Below are positions 10,481 to 20,934 of a stretch of 64,000 nucleotides of DNA, piece after piece; within the stretch, counting starts at the first letter, position 1, and the number at the start of each line of letters is the position of its first letter. A model generated the notes under the pieces. The model was not told the origin of the DNA. It saw only the letters and a list, made by a program, of their open reading frames with translations, and did not search any database. The translations under genes were made by a program, and so were the position numbers. This DNA is from Ceratopteris richardii (Eukaryota > Streptophyta > Polypodiopsida > Polypodiales > Pteridaceae). The stretch covers positions 130,256,196-130,320,195 of the forward strand of contig CM035412.1 in assembly GCA_020310875.1 (NCBI GenBank), read 5' to 3'.

Positions 10481-11903
10481 GTTGCGATCGCACTCGTTCC
10501 ATAATTTGATACAGCCTTCGGAGTTCTGCTGTATAGGCTGGGGCTTCAGTGGTCTCCTCTTCATATGCTCCTTCTTCTTCTAGGTGTCCTTGTTGTTGAC
10601 CTTGCTGAGCGTCACTCCAATGTACATGGCGGCCGTCTGTAGATTTTCTTCTTCTTTATGAAGATGTGCCTTGTTCTTCTGCATCTGAATAAAACTCTAC
10701 ATCAGAGAGTTGTGTACTTTGTAAGAATGCTTCGAAGTCCTGGGGATCCATTCCTTCAGCATCTCCAGTTGTAGCAAATTCAAATTCAGATGGAGCAGGA
10801 GGAGCTGAAGGGGTAGCTTGTGTCGTAGTTTCAGATCCAGACCTGGGTATCCTAATGGTAAAGGGAGGTACAGTGGTCTCCCCTCGTGGCGATACTTCAG
10901 GAGTAGTCAAAACTTCCCTTGTCTGGACACAAGGGATCGCACCCCTCATGCGCTTGGATTGATGTGTGGACGTCTTGAGCTTCTTAAACATTTGTAATTG
11001 TGCCCAAGTTAAGGCACGTTCAATGGGAACATCATATGCTAGGCACCGGTAAATAATGCGTGTGATTGCACAGCAACCGTTCACCACTAATTTCCTAGAA
11101 GACCTTTTATTTGCTTCATACAATTGATCTATAATCCATACCGACAGCTTAATTGGTAATGCACCTGCCTCCGCTAAGTAGAGAGCGAACCAGATTCTTT
11201 TGTGTGGTTGTGTGAAGCGGTCTTGGCCGGGGAAAGCAAAATGTTGCATGCACATACGGAGAGGGATGGACACGTTTGGTGTGAGTGCTGCCATGTCTTT
11301 AAGCTTCAATAGTTTCCTATCCTTCATGTTAGTAGGAACGAGAGCATCCTTCTCAGAAGGTACATGTGTGCCGTGCATATTCAAAGCAGCGCTCACCAAC
11401 TCCACAGTAAGTTCAAACCTCTTTAACTCGTTGTTTCCCAGCAAGGAAGGAAGAACAAATGATCCTGGTTTGTCCTTTTCTTCATTAGCTTGTAATGTGG
11501 AGACCAAATAATAGCATCGGAGGAGATCCGGTTTAAGTAGTGGTGCTTCAAAGTATTCTGCTAGCCCTGCACGTTGCCATATGGTCTGGAGATCCTCGGT
11601 GTTCTGTAGAGTCTCAAACTCCTTGGAGAAAAATTGGAATCGAACCCATGATCTGTCATACTCGCACTTAGACTCCCATATATACTTGGCCTCTCCTAAT
11701 GGACCTGGCATGCCATTGAACCAATGAGAATTGGCATGGACTCTTTCTGTGATCCCTGTGGGTGGATCCGGTACCGGGATCTGCTGAAGGTGTTGCAGCT
11801 CCACAGGTCGTTCAGTTGGTGGCACATCCACAGGTAGACTATCCACATCGATTCCTGCAGTAAGTATTCCTACTTGTGAGCTCGGACCTGTCGCTTCTGC
11901 CAT
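10481..11903 (-). pseudogene. Gy1 ORF3, N-terminal third
   Basis: The chosen start is the ATG at 11903 (MAEATG), which is conserved in Gy2 at 55061. The first 50 residues are a variable acidic/proline leader. A conserved globular domain follows (about 11760-10980): WFNG.PGPLGEA, FFSKEFETLQ, RCYYLVSTL, MCMQHFAFPGQDRFT, IWFALYLAEAG and IIYRCLAYDVPIE. Then comes an S/T/P-rich, acidic region. A stop at 10656 interrupts it, and Na1 splits it at 10480. The domain is recognisable in Gy3 (about 26200-27060) and Gy4 (about 29780-30330), so it is the best preserved part of ORF3. The helical pattern faintly recalls the putative plant transposon protein domain found in other gypsy elements; I cannot confirm this. 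Confidence 0.8.
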
Positions 11904-11924
11904 GTTACTTCTTGCCTCCTGATT

Positions 11925-11942
11925 CTGTGAGAATATAGAAAC
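11925..11942 (-). promoter_or_regulatory. Possible splice acceptor before ORF3
   Basis: On the minus strand TTTCTATATTCTCACAG ends 22 nt before the ORF3 ATG; Gy2 has ATTCATATATTCTCACAG at the same place (55084 onward). A pyrimidine-rich, AG-ended signal with an upstream TTAACA possible branch site is conserved in both copies. This would allow ORF3 to be expressed from a spliced RNA. Inference only. Confidence 0.45.
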
Positions 11943-12133
11943 ATGTGTTAACATTGTAAAGGACAAGTTAGAACCGTTTTTGTCCCCATTACAACATTAT
12001 CATGAGGTTGGGGAGAGATTAGTAGGTTAATAAGTGCTCGGTGCTTGTGTGTGTAGTTAGGAATTGGTTGGACCTAAGAACTAAGTGGAATGATGTAGTG
12101 TGAGAGTGACGTAGTTAGTAGGTGGGCATGGAT
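11943..12133 (-). other. Spacer between pol and ORF3
   Basis: No open frame of note. The sequence is strongly conserved with 55086-55271 of Gy2, including a CTCTCCCCAACCTCATG stretch on the minus strand. Conservation of a non-coding spacer fits an RNA signal or simply the young age of both copies. Confidence 0.5.
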
Positions 12134-14863
12134 TTACAAACTGGGGTCCGGGGGTTTATTACAAGTTTTAGGTTTCCAAATGTAGTGGATGGGCTTTGAT
12201 CTTGATTTTGTGGAGACTCTGAAGAGTTTGATAGGGGTATCTGCTTGAAGATGAGGCTTTTTAGGGACCCATTTACAAGTGATTCTACTAGTGCTCATGG
12301 AAGAATATGTGTCCGTGCGTGATGCATAAGACTGGGCCTCAGATGTTCGAGTGAGTGAAACATGTTGTACCGGTTGCGGCCTTGGTGTAGCTATTTGAGC
12401 CCACAAGCAAGCCTTAAGCACCCAGATTTGTCGTGATTGTGGGCTGGCCTTCATTGACTTCTTGGGTACCCAAATAGACTTCACCTTCGCAGAAGAATTA
12501 ATGAAGGACTTCTCATTAGTGTCATGTTGTTGACTACTAATAAGAGGTTTTGGCCGTGGGATCAGCCTGGTCTGAACAGGGTATTCGCCTTTTCGCCTCC
12601 ATACTTGCTTCCATGGCTGAAACAATCTACTTTGCTCCTTTTTTTGGCATTTAGTATCGGTAGTGTTCTGCTTCTTCTGTATTTGATCTGCCGTGGGTTG
12701 TTGCAACCTTCTGGTCTTTGGAAAAGAAGGGAGTTTCGTCCTCTCCCCGGCTCCGTTGTTGAGATTAGCCTCTTTCTGCATCATACAGTTTTGGACAAAA
12801 ATAGCATTGTCAACTTCATGTGCGCCCCTGGAAGGACCAAGAGTTTGTGCCTTGCCTAGTTCCTTGAGTGCCTCATTTTCCAATTCAACTGTAATTCGGC
12901 TATGATCTACCCATACCTGAAGAAGTCCACTTCTTAGGTTGAGGTTGACTGCATGATCATAGATCCAGTCCTGACCCAAGACAAGAGGCTCAATGAGGTC
13001 CTCATCTTGACACACTAGTACTTTGACTGTCATCACTTCGTCTTGAATGGAGATGGGAAGATCCACCTCGCCCATGCAAGGAGTTTCCACACCTCCCAAT
13101 CCTATGAGATATGCTTCTATAGGATCGACAGTTAATTTCAATTCTTGACAGTAAGACAATTTGACAGCACTAGTGGATGCACCTGAGTCAATCAAAGCTC
13201 TTACAATCTTTGCACCCTTTCCTTGTCCTACTCCTAGGGTTACAAAAGGCCGTCGGTCGATTATTCTATGGGAATGCCCACCTGAAGTCTCGCACATGGC
13301 CATAGGATAGCCTACAGATTCTTGAGTGTCAAGCATAGGTGGGTCTCTGCCTTGTCTCCTCAATTTCATTCGTCGGATGCGTTCTAAAGCTTCTGCCTGT
13401 GCTTCTCTTCTAATTCGTTTCTCTTCTTCTTTACGTTTCTTGGCAGTGTTGAGTCGATTTAGCATCTCTTCAGTAAGGGGTTCCTGATATAACTTGACTC
13501 TGCATCCACTTATGTAACTTGGTAGAATATCGCCCTCTAAAGTGGCTAGTTGAACTGCGCCACTTGTGGAGATTCTATTGATAATCATTGGCCCGTAACC
13601 TCTTTTCTCTAATTTCCGTGCATGCTGCTTCAATGTGTAGACTAGGACTAGGTCGCCTGCTTTCAAGCCTTTATCCTTCACATGTGTATCAAAATATGCC
13701 TTTTGCCTCTTCTTCGCTGCATAGATTCCTGCTGCAGCTCTCAATCGTGTTTCGCCTAGACGTTCAAGATCAAAGATTCGAGAGGAGAGTTCATGGCCTG
13801 TCCAGTCATGCTCTTGTGCTACCTTCAATGTAGGTATCAAAAAGTCTAGGGGTAGCACAACATTTTGGCCAAATACCATCTGAAAGGGGGTGGCTTGGAG
13901 TACCGTTTTATAGGCAACCCGGTATGCCCAAACAGCATGGTGTAGCTGTTTGTCCCAATCAGAGCGTTTATTGTTCACTAGTTTAGTCAGCACATTGCAT
14001 AAGATCTTATTAGTGCTCTCAGCCTGGCCATTAGCTTGTGGATGATAGGGGGCCGATTTCTTATGTATCACCAAGAATTCTTGGAGAAGGTTTTCTATGT
14101 CTTCATTCAAGAAGTGTGTGCCTCTATCACTCACCAACTCTATTGGCAATCCATACCTCGTGAATACATTTTCAAATAAAAACTTTGCTGTTGTTTGAGC
14201 ATCATTTTTTGTAGTAGCTTTCGCTTCTACCCACTTGGTTAGATAGTCTGTGGCCACGATGATATATTCAGCATGTGAACCCTTAGCTGGGGGATTAATA
14301 GGACCAACAAAGTCTATTCCCCATTTAGAGAACGCACGTCCGCCCATCATAGGCTTCAGTGGCATCTCATACTTGCGTATAGGGTACTGAGTTCTCTGAC
14401 AAACATCACACCGTTTCACATAGGTATGTGCATCCATGTGAAGGGTTGGCCACCAAAAGCCTGCAAATAGTATTGCCTTGATTACCTGATCTGGTCCAAA
14501 GTGTCCCCCTGCTACACCTTGGTGAGCAGTATCCAATATTTTGAGATATTCACTCTCATGGACACATAGTCTCAGGTAACCATCTTTACCACGCTTGTAT
14601 AGATTGTCACCAATGAGTGAATAATCCTGGGCTTCTTGTTCTAAACTCCTTTGCCTAGCCAGAGTCATGTCTGGAGGGAATGTTCTCGTCCTTAAGAAGG
14701 ATACTAGAGGTTCACTCCAATTTGGCACTATGGACACTTGATAAAGAGTGGCATGTTCCACAGGTGGTTTAGTGCAGCAGATTGGGCATTCCTTGCACAA
14801 CTTTTGGACAGCAGCCTCCATAGTCGGCCAATGCACTCCGAGTCTCCTTAGTGTCTGTAAGGT
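12134..14863 (-). CDS. Gy1 integrase with in-frame second protease (PR2)
   Basis: One uninterrupted frame. Counting from the GTG at 14836: the end of the first H2C2 module (CKEC, residues 14-17), a second full H2C2 module (H105-x6-H112, C143-x2-C146), the integrase core D175, D237, E273 with 35 residues between the last two (D,D(35)E), the C-terminal DNA-binding part with LVLVYTLKQHARKLEKRGYGP, a basic helix (KKRKEEEKRIRREAQ), then an aspartic protease domain about 528-640 with LIDSGAS (D550) and LVLGQDW (618-624), then a basic Gln/Pro-rich linker with W motifs at 789, 805, 856 and 887 (IWVPKK, IWVLK, KWVPKK, IWKPK). A PR behind the integrase is not the known gag-PR-RT-RH-IN order. The upstream boundary is a CGA-to-TGA stop at 14864. 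Confidence 0.88.
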   Translation of the reverse strand, partial: TLQTLRRLGVHWPTMEAAVQKLCKECPICCTKPPVEHATLYQVSIVPNWSEPLVSFLRTRTFPPDMTLARQRSLEQEAQDYSLIGDNLYKRGKDGYLRLCVHESEYLKILDTAHQGVAGGHFGPDQVIKAILFAGFWWPTLHMDAHTYVKRCDVCQRTQYPIRKYEMPLKPMMGGRAFSKWGIDFVGPINPPAKGSHAEYIIVATDYLTKWVEAKATTKNDAQTTAKFLFENVFTRYGLPIELVSDRGTHFLNEDIENLLQEFLVIHKKSAPYHPQANGQAESTNKILCNVLTKLVNNKRSDWDKQLHHAVWAYRVAYKTVLQATPFQMVFGQNVVLPLDFLIPTLKVAQEHDWTGHELSSRIFDLERLGETRLRAAAGIYAAKKRQKAYFDTHVKDKGLKAGDLVLVYTLKQHARKLEKRGYGPMIINRISTSGAVQLATLEGDILPSYISGCRVKLYQEPLTEEMLNRLNTAKKRKEEEKRIRREAQAEALERIRRMKLRRQGRDPPMLDTQESVGYPMAMCETSGGHSHRIIDRRPFVTLGVGQGKGAKIVRALIDSGASTSAVKLSYCQELKLTVDPIEAYLIGLGGVETPCMGEVDLPISIQDEVMTVKVLVCQDEDLIEPLVLGQDWIYDHAVNLNLRSGLLQVWVDHSRITVELENEALKELGKAQTLGPSRGAHEVDNAIFVQNCMMQKEANLNNGAGERTKLPSFPKTRRLQQPTADQIQKKQNTTDTKCQKKEQSRLFQPWKQVWRRKGEYPVQTRLIPRPKPLISSQQHDTNEKSFINSSAKVKSIWVPKKSMKASPQSRQIWVLKACLWAQIATPRPQPVQHVSLTRTSEAQSYASRTDTYSSMSTSRITCKWVPKKPHLQADTPIKLFRVSTKSRSKPIHYIWKPKTCNKPPDPSL

Positions 14864-15676
14864 TCATTGCTTTGAGTAGTGTTGCTCTAACGCACCTACA
14901 TGTGCTAACTGCAACCATTTAGCGTACTCATCCTCTTCCACACAACAAGCCAAGATCCCTTGATCTGTGTGCTTGTACATACTTCCTGCCATGATGTGAT
15001 ACTTTTGGGCTTTTACTACCTCTCTATCCTGTGTGTTTATTACTGGGTGGTTAGGTCCGTATGTCAACACTGGTACCAATGGCTTAGCCCACTGCGGCAC
15101 CACTTCCAAATTAAACAAGTAAGCATCAAGAAGGTCATCTGACACTCCTTGTGGGGCTTCTCCCGATGTGAGCCTAGAAAGGTGATCTGCTCTCAAATGA
15201 GTCTTCCCTTTCCTTACCACAACCTCAAAATCGGATTCCATTAGCAAGAGAAACCATCTTACTAATCTTCCTGTATTGCATGGCTTGTTTACGAGGTATA
15301 GCAATGCCTGATGATCAATAAAAAATTTAAACTTATTTGCAAGCAAATAGTGTCTAAATTTCTTAACTGCATATACCATGCCTAAGCCTTCTCTCTCAGT
15401 AGTGGTATAATTTCGTTCAGCTGCATTCAATTGTCTACTAGCATAGGCAATTGGAAGATCCATATTACCTTCACCAGTAGGTTGTGCAAGCACACATCCA
15501 ATGGCATAATTGGATGCATCCACATGAACATGGAAAGGCTTATTCCAATCCGGTGTGGTTAAGATTGGTGCTGAACATAATCGCCGTTTAAGCTCATTGA
15601 AGGAATTCTCACATTCCTCAGTCCACTCAAAGTTTGTCAGAAGTCCGTACAAAGGCTTTGCAATGATGGCATACAT
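14864..15676 (-). pseudogene. Gy1 RNase H and first H2C2 module
   Basis: Follows RT in the same frame after a TGA at 15686. It has the thumb/connection segment (FNELKRRLCSAPILTTPDW), RNase H acidic residues in VHVDASNYAIG, TTTEREGLG, FFIDHQALLYL and LRADHLSRL, and then a first integrase zinc module with H-x6-H (AHVGALEQH). Its cysteine pair lies beyond the stop, in the next segment. Gy2 reads FFTDHQ where Gy1 has FFIDHQ; the catalytic Asp is kept. The stop TGA at 14864 is CGA in Gy2. No second, archaeal-type RNase H (as in the Tat lineage) was seen. Confidence 0.85.
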
Positions 15677-15685
15677 GTGTATAAA

Positions 15686-17881
15686 TCATCGGTAATAACC
15701 ACAATGCCCCATGAAAGCTTGTACTTCCTTGACATTCTTTAGCCTAGGTAATTCGGCTATAGCTCTTACTTTCTCTTCATCCGTAGATATGCCATTCTTT
15801 GACACTATGTGTCCTAGAATTTTGCCTTGCCTGACCATAAAAACACATTTTTCTGGGTTTAGGCAGACTTGATATTCTCTACATTTGTCAAAGATTTGTC
15901 TGAGTTCAGGAATATGGGTTTGTCTAATGTTGGAATGAGCACAAAGATCATCAACATAGACTTCTAAGTTCTTCCTCAGGAACTCCTTAAATACATGGCA
16001 CATCAGCCTTTGGAAGGTTGCGGGAGCATTGGTCAGCCCGAATGGCATTACCCTAAAAGTGAATATACCCCACTCTATGGCAAAAGCCGTTTTATGCTGA
16101 TCTTCTGGTGCAATGGCCACTTGATTGTAGCTAGAGAACCCATCTAGGAAGCTGTACACTTCCTTGCCTGCCACCCTTTCTAATAGATGCTCAGTGATAG
16201 GAAGCGCGTAATTATCCCTGATCGTGGCTGCGTTAACCTTCTTCAAGTTAATGCATACTCGTAATTTGCCGTTCTTCTTGGGCACCACCACAATGGGGGA
16301 TACCCATTCAGTGTGCTCAATTTCATAGAGAAATCCAGCTTCAATCAAGCGGTCTATCTCTTCTTTGATCTTGGCAGCATAGTTGTCATTGTATGTGTAT
16401 GGCTTTTGTTTTGAGGGTCTGGCCTCTGTAGTCATGGGAATCGTATGTGAGCATATGTCCGGGTCCACTCCTTTCAAATCCTTGTAACTCCAAGCAAATA
16501 CATCTCTGTATTCTCTTAGCAAGGCTATCAACTCATGCTCTTCTTCCTCAGTGAGGTCATGTCCTATGTAAGTGCACCTCTCTTCTCCTTCTTCTATGGC
16601 TACCACTATTTTCTTGGTGGTTTCTTTGTTATCATAGGCCTCTCCTGATTGTGCCTCTCGTTTAGGCATTCTAATCATGACTCTCCAGTCATCTATCTCA
16701 TACTTCTTAAAATTTCCCGGGACCTCAAACAAATATTCTTCCTCTTCTGGTGTGACTTCTCTCTTCTTTCTTTCCTTTCCTTCTTCCTTAGAGGTTACAT
16801 GTGTGGCTAGCCTTACATCCTTTGTAAGCTCTCCGTGCTTCTGGGGTTGAAATTCTACTTCATAGAAGTATTTCTCATCTGATGCAAAAGGTGGGTCCAT
16901 AATGATTGACTCTAGATCGGAGTCGCTCGCATCCTCAAATGCATCAGGGCTAGGTTCACACTCTTCTAAAACTGCCTCTCCCATGATCGGCTCTATGGAG
17001 AAGACTGAAATGTCATAGCCATGCTCATCACAGTGAGGTGTCCATTGTTCTTCATTGATGGCTACATCCATGGTTGCTAGAATTTCTGCCCAGCTGTGAG
17101 GTTCGAATTCTTCATCTGGAAAAACTACAGGTGCATAGGCTGGGTCTTGGATTGATCTATGGGTTTCTTTTGCACCTATCTCCCTGGCTTTTTCTCTCTT
17201 CTCTTCTTCTACTGCTACCTTACACATCCATAAGTGAGTGTCTTCATGCATCCATGAGGATACTGATCCTAGGGAATGCACCGATTCCGTATCATCTTTG
17301 GCTCTATGGATGGGGTTCCATTGGATAGGAGGGACATCTCTATGAGAGTAATCCTTGAGATTGACTTTGGTTGTAACACCTAAGTGCTGCAAATACAAGG
17401 AATTGGTTCCCCAATCCTGTACCACTTGCAACTGTCGCATAAATGGTCTTCCCAAAATCATCTCATAGGCTTGATTTTTGCTAAAGTCACAGATAGCAAA
17501 TGTGTGCTCAAACTCTACACCACAAGTAGTGAGAGTTATCCCCTCGAGTAGTCCTAAGGGTCTTTCTATGTGCCCGTCAGCCATCTGCAATTTCATTCTC
17601 GTTGGCCTGAGAGCTGGCTTGCCCCATCGTTTCCATAAGGAAGTGGTAACAATTGCAACTCCTGCACCTGAGTCCAAGATGGCCTTGGTTGTGTATCCCT
17701 GATGAGTGATGGGGAGATATGTGTTTCCCTCTTCGCCCTCACTCATGTCTCCTATCTTGTCTAAGGGTATTTCTGTCACTGTTCTCTGGGATCCTACCTG
17801 GGAACGAGGTTTTGCTATCTCGGGCACTTGATTGGCTACATGTTTCCACACTTCTGGTCTAACCTTAAGCAGCTCTTCCAA
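15686..17881 (-). pseudogene. Gy1 first protease (PR1) and reverse transcriptase
   Basis: Residues about 55-165 (counted from 17881) form the usual gypsy protease: AILDSGAGVAIVT with D70, and MILGRPFM. An acidic linker of about 300 residues follows (many DE pairs, SDSDLESI), then the RT: SPIVVVPKKNGKLRVCINLK, FSSYNQVAIAPEDQHKTAF, MPFGLTNAPATFQ, EVYVDD (catalytic DD at 644-645) and GYYR at the end. It is in frame with gag and integrase. Gy1 keeps PR1 intact, while Gy2 lost its catalytic part. The segment is bounded by a TAG at 17894 upstream and a TGA at 15686. Confidence 0.9.
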
Positions 17882-17893
17882 AGTGAGATTGCA

Positions 17894-19154
17894 CTACACT
17901 TTGGTGTTCTTCACTACCTCTGTGTTCCTAGGTATGACTGAATCTTCGTTTCTTACCATGACTGTAGGTGCTCTCATACAGGTGGACTTTGCTTCCCATG
18001 GGCCTGTGAAATGGGGTAGTTCTTGTAAAGAATTAGACTCGAAGTCTAATCTTTCTTGAGATTGGGCACTCTCCTGCTCTCCATAAATGGAAGGAAGGTC
18101 TTGTGGGAATTGATCGTGTGTGTCATCCACAAGTTCAATGGGAGGAGGAACTTCACTCTCTTTAGCCCATTTCTCTTCTTGAATCTCTCGCAAGAATTCT
18201 GGTGTGTATTGATTCATAGAAGAAGAGGTGTCTGGCTCTGTAGAGTTAGGCACGTAGGCCTCAGGCACATAGGCTTTCTGGGTAGGAAGACCTGCTCTTT
18301 CACTAGCCTTGTCCTGGTGTTGAGGGGCGGGTTCCTTTTGTGATTGTGCAATTAGATTCTCTATTCTTTCTAGGGAGGGGGGGTTTTCTGGTTCAGTGGA
18401 ATTGGGCACATAAGCTTTCGGTGGGGGATGGGTCATGTTTTTGCTTGCTTTATCTCTTTCTTGATTTTTTTCTTCCTTGGCAGATCTTGCAATTATGCCC
18501 TCTAACTTCTCTAGAAGTCCATCCAAGTGTAATTGCGTCTTGGCTGAGCCCGAGTAATTGAAAAGGCGACTGGCTTCAAACATAGTCTGAGCCAATGCGA
18601 CCATTTTTGCGCAAAGCTTGGTTCTTTCTATCTCTAGGTAAGCTCTGGGGTAGCACTTGTCATGATCCGTTACATTTGGCCCTTCTTGGATTCTGGCCTG
18701 ATATGCTTTAAGCATCATGTCTATGTCTTCAGGAGTGGGATCAGCTAATACTGATCCTGCTCGGGGTGGTGGGTGGGTTACGTGGGGTGTATTAGAGGGT
18801 GGAGGGATGGAGGGTGATGGGGATGGTAGCGGTGGGAATGTGTGAGAGTGCGGTTGAGATGTGATCTCTATGATTTTGGCCTTGGTTTCTCGTAGACTTT
18901 CCTCAAGTTCACTCATCTTCTTTGCCCATTGCCTTTTCATACGTTCACGGCTATCTCTCCAAGCTCTTGTTCTCTTCTTATTTTGGCTCTCAGTATCGCT
19001 AGTGTCTGGGCTCTTTTCCTAGCTTACCCCTTGGTTTTGCTGCAATGCTTGAGCTCTAGTGATTACCTGCACTGGTGCAGTGGAAGTGACAATTCCTGTG
19101 GAATTGACCACTAACTCAATAACATTAATCAGAGTGATTTTTGGCATATTGCTG
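17894..19154 (-). pseudogene. Gy1 gag, C-terminal part
   Basis: Corresponds to residues from about 740 of the Gy2 gag: the end of the nucleocapsid region, then the charged helix KRQWAKKMSELEESLRETKA, an S/P-rich spacer and several about 55-residue repeats of the type KAYVPNSTEP flanked by LIAQSQKEP. The repeat region is longer here than in Gy2. A TAG at 19019 replaces CAG. At 19154 the sequence changes abruptly to copia on the other strand. Confidence 0.85.
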
Positions 19155-20178
19155 GGATGTACAGTTCATGATCTGTCAAATGGCGACGTGATTATTGCTT
19201 CTGGTATTTTATGTCATGGGATGTATAAGCTCATAGACTATGAAAGATCTGTAAATAATTTGGCATGTGCAGTACATGATTCTCAGGCTATGTCAGATGC
19301 AAAGCTTTGGCATGCATACTTTGGTCCTCTGAATTTTGCTAGTTTGCTACGTCTACAAAAATCTGAAATGGTGTCCTCTTTGCCCAAACTTGAGGCACCC
19401 GGAAAACATATTTGTGAAGGCTATATTTTGGGCAAAATACAATGTTTGCCCTTTCCAAAAGATGGTTCAGTTCGGCCTAGCCAAAAATTGCATCTTGTAC
19501 ATAGTGATGTATGTGGTCCTATGTAGACACCTTCTTTTGGAAATTATCTTTACTTCGTGACTTTCATTGATGATTTTTCTTGGCATGCATGGGTATATCC
19601 ATTGAAGGCAAAGTTGGAAGTGTTCATGTGCTTCGAACAATTTTTGGTTTTGGTTGAAAATCTATCAGCATGTAAAATGGGCACCCTTTGTTCTAATCGA
19701 GGGGGGAGGGGATATATGTCTTCTAATTTTAATGCATTTCTGGCTGAATGTGGGATAAATCCCCAGTGTACAGTGCCATATACACCTCAGTAGAACGTAG
19801 TTGCTGAACGAAAGAACAAGTCACTCATGGAGATGCCAAGGTGTATGGTCAAGAGTCAGGCTTTACCACATAGTTTCTGGCTTGAGGCTGTCGTGTGCAG
19901 CATATGTACTTAACAGGTGTCCCACTAAAGCGCTGCAGTCTATCAATCCATATGAGGCTTGGCATGATCGTAAGCCATCTGTTTCTCATCTACGTGTTTT
20001 TGGTTTTTTGGCATATGCATTACTGCTCGAACAACATCACAGAAAGTTGGATAATAAAGCAGTAAAACGTATTTTTGTTGGGTACAATTTTGAAACTAAA
20101 TGCTATCGTCTGTATCATCCACACATTAAACACATTCTGGCTAGCCGTGATGTTGTTTTTGTGGAAGATGCTATTTAG
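19155..20178 (+). pseudogene. Co-A integrase
   Basis: GAG-pre-integrase with CTVHDLSNGDVI and LWHAYFGPLNFASLL (His motif degraded from H..LGH), then the core with HSDVCGPM, FIDDFSWHAWVYPLK, a degraded second Asp site (CSNRGGRG where copia has SDGGGE), and VAERKNKSLME with the Glu. The tail has FGFLAYALLLEQ and FVGYNFETKCYRLYHP, standard for copia. Stops at about 19525 and 19792 and frame changes near 19800 and 19910 make it inactive. Confidence 0.85.
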
Positions 20179-20181
20179 TCA

Positions 20182-20934
20182 TTGCTTTCATGTACTAAGG
20201 AGACATCTGTTAGCTCCAAAGACATGTATGATACTTTGCTGCCTCTTTTTATAGGTGGACAGTCTAGTGCTAGTCCTATGATGCATATCATTCCATTTCT
20301 GATGCAACTTTGCATGATGCACTTATTGATGAGAGAGCTGATATTGAGCAGGCAAGAACTATGCCAAAATGGTTGGTGCAGACCTTGCACAATAGCAAAT
20401 TAGATGCACCTCTGTCATATCATAATCGATCAAGCTCTCATAGTGCCTCTTTTGCATTAGATTGCTATGCTATGGCTGCATCTAGTCTCTATGATGGGAC
20501 TGAGCCTGTTTCATTTGATGAAGCACAAAATTCAGAAAATTGGATGGTTGCTATGCAATTTGAATATGATGCAATAATGAAGAATGGTACTTGGTCTTTA
20601 TGTGACTTGCCTCTTAGCAAGAAGGCCATTGGCACTAAGTGGGTATACAAGCTGAAGCATAAACGTGATGGTACAATTGACAAGTATAAGGCTATGCTTG
20701 TTGCAAAGGGTTATGCATAGGAAAGAGGCATTGATTTTGATGAGATCTTTGCACCTACATGTCGTATGACTACTGTTCAGAGCATCTATGCACTTGCAGC
20801 TCATCATGGTTGGAATGTACATCAGTTGGATATCAAAATAGCATTTTTTAATGGCAACTTGCATGAAGAAGTGTATGTTTTTCAGCCCCGTGGCTTTGTG
20901 CAAAAAGGGCATGAGAACCAAGTGTGTAGGTTAA
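20182..20934 (+). pseudogene. Co-A reverse transcriptase, first half
   Basis: Includes the pre-RT linker (FDEAQNSENWMVAMQ), GTKWVYKLKHKRDGT, KYKAMLVAKGYA, a stop, ERGIDFDE, FAPTCRMTTVQSIYALAAHHGW and VHQLDIKIAFFNGNLHEEVYV. It breaks at VCRL where the inverted-repeat insert begins, and resumes at 22262. Confidence 0.85.

Larger units (their letters stand above)
3135..19154 (-). mobile_element. Gy1: Ty3/gypsy element, 5'-truncated
   Basis: Reading leftwards on the minus strand, Gy1 contains the gag C-terminus, PR1, RT, RNase H, double H2C2 integrase, PR2, W-motif linker, a spacer with a possible splice acceptor, ORF3, a polypurine tract and the 3' LTR. The four pol segments share one reading frame and are separated only by in-frame stops. 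ORF3 stays in frame across the whole element once the Na1 insertion (6618-10475 plus its 5-bp duplication) is removed. The right end stops abruptly at 19154 inside gag, next to + strand copia sequence, so the gag N-terminus, leader and 5' LTR are missing. The base sequence before the left end (3130-3134, CTATC) would be its target duplication, but the partner is lost. Confidence 0.9.

Noticed and set aside
10481-11903. ORF3 as a captured host gene
   Set aside because: It occurs at the same place in Gy1, Gy2, Gy3 and Gy4 and has no intron-like structure, so it belongs to the element.
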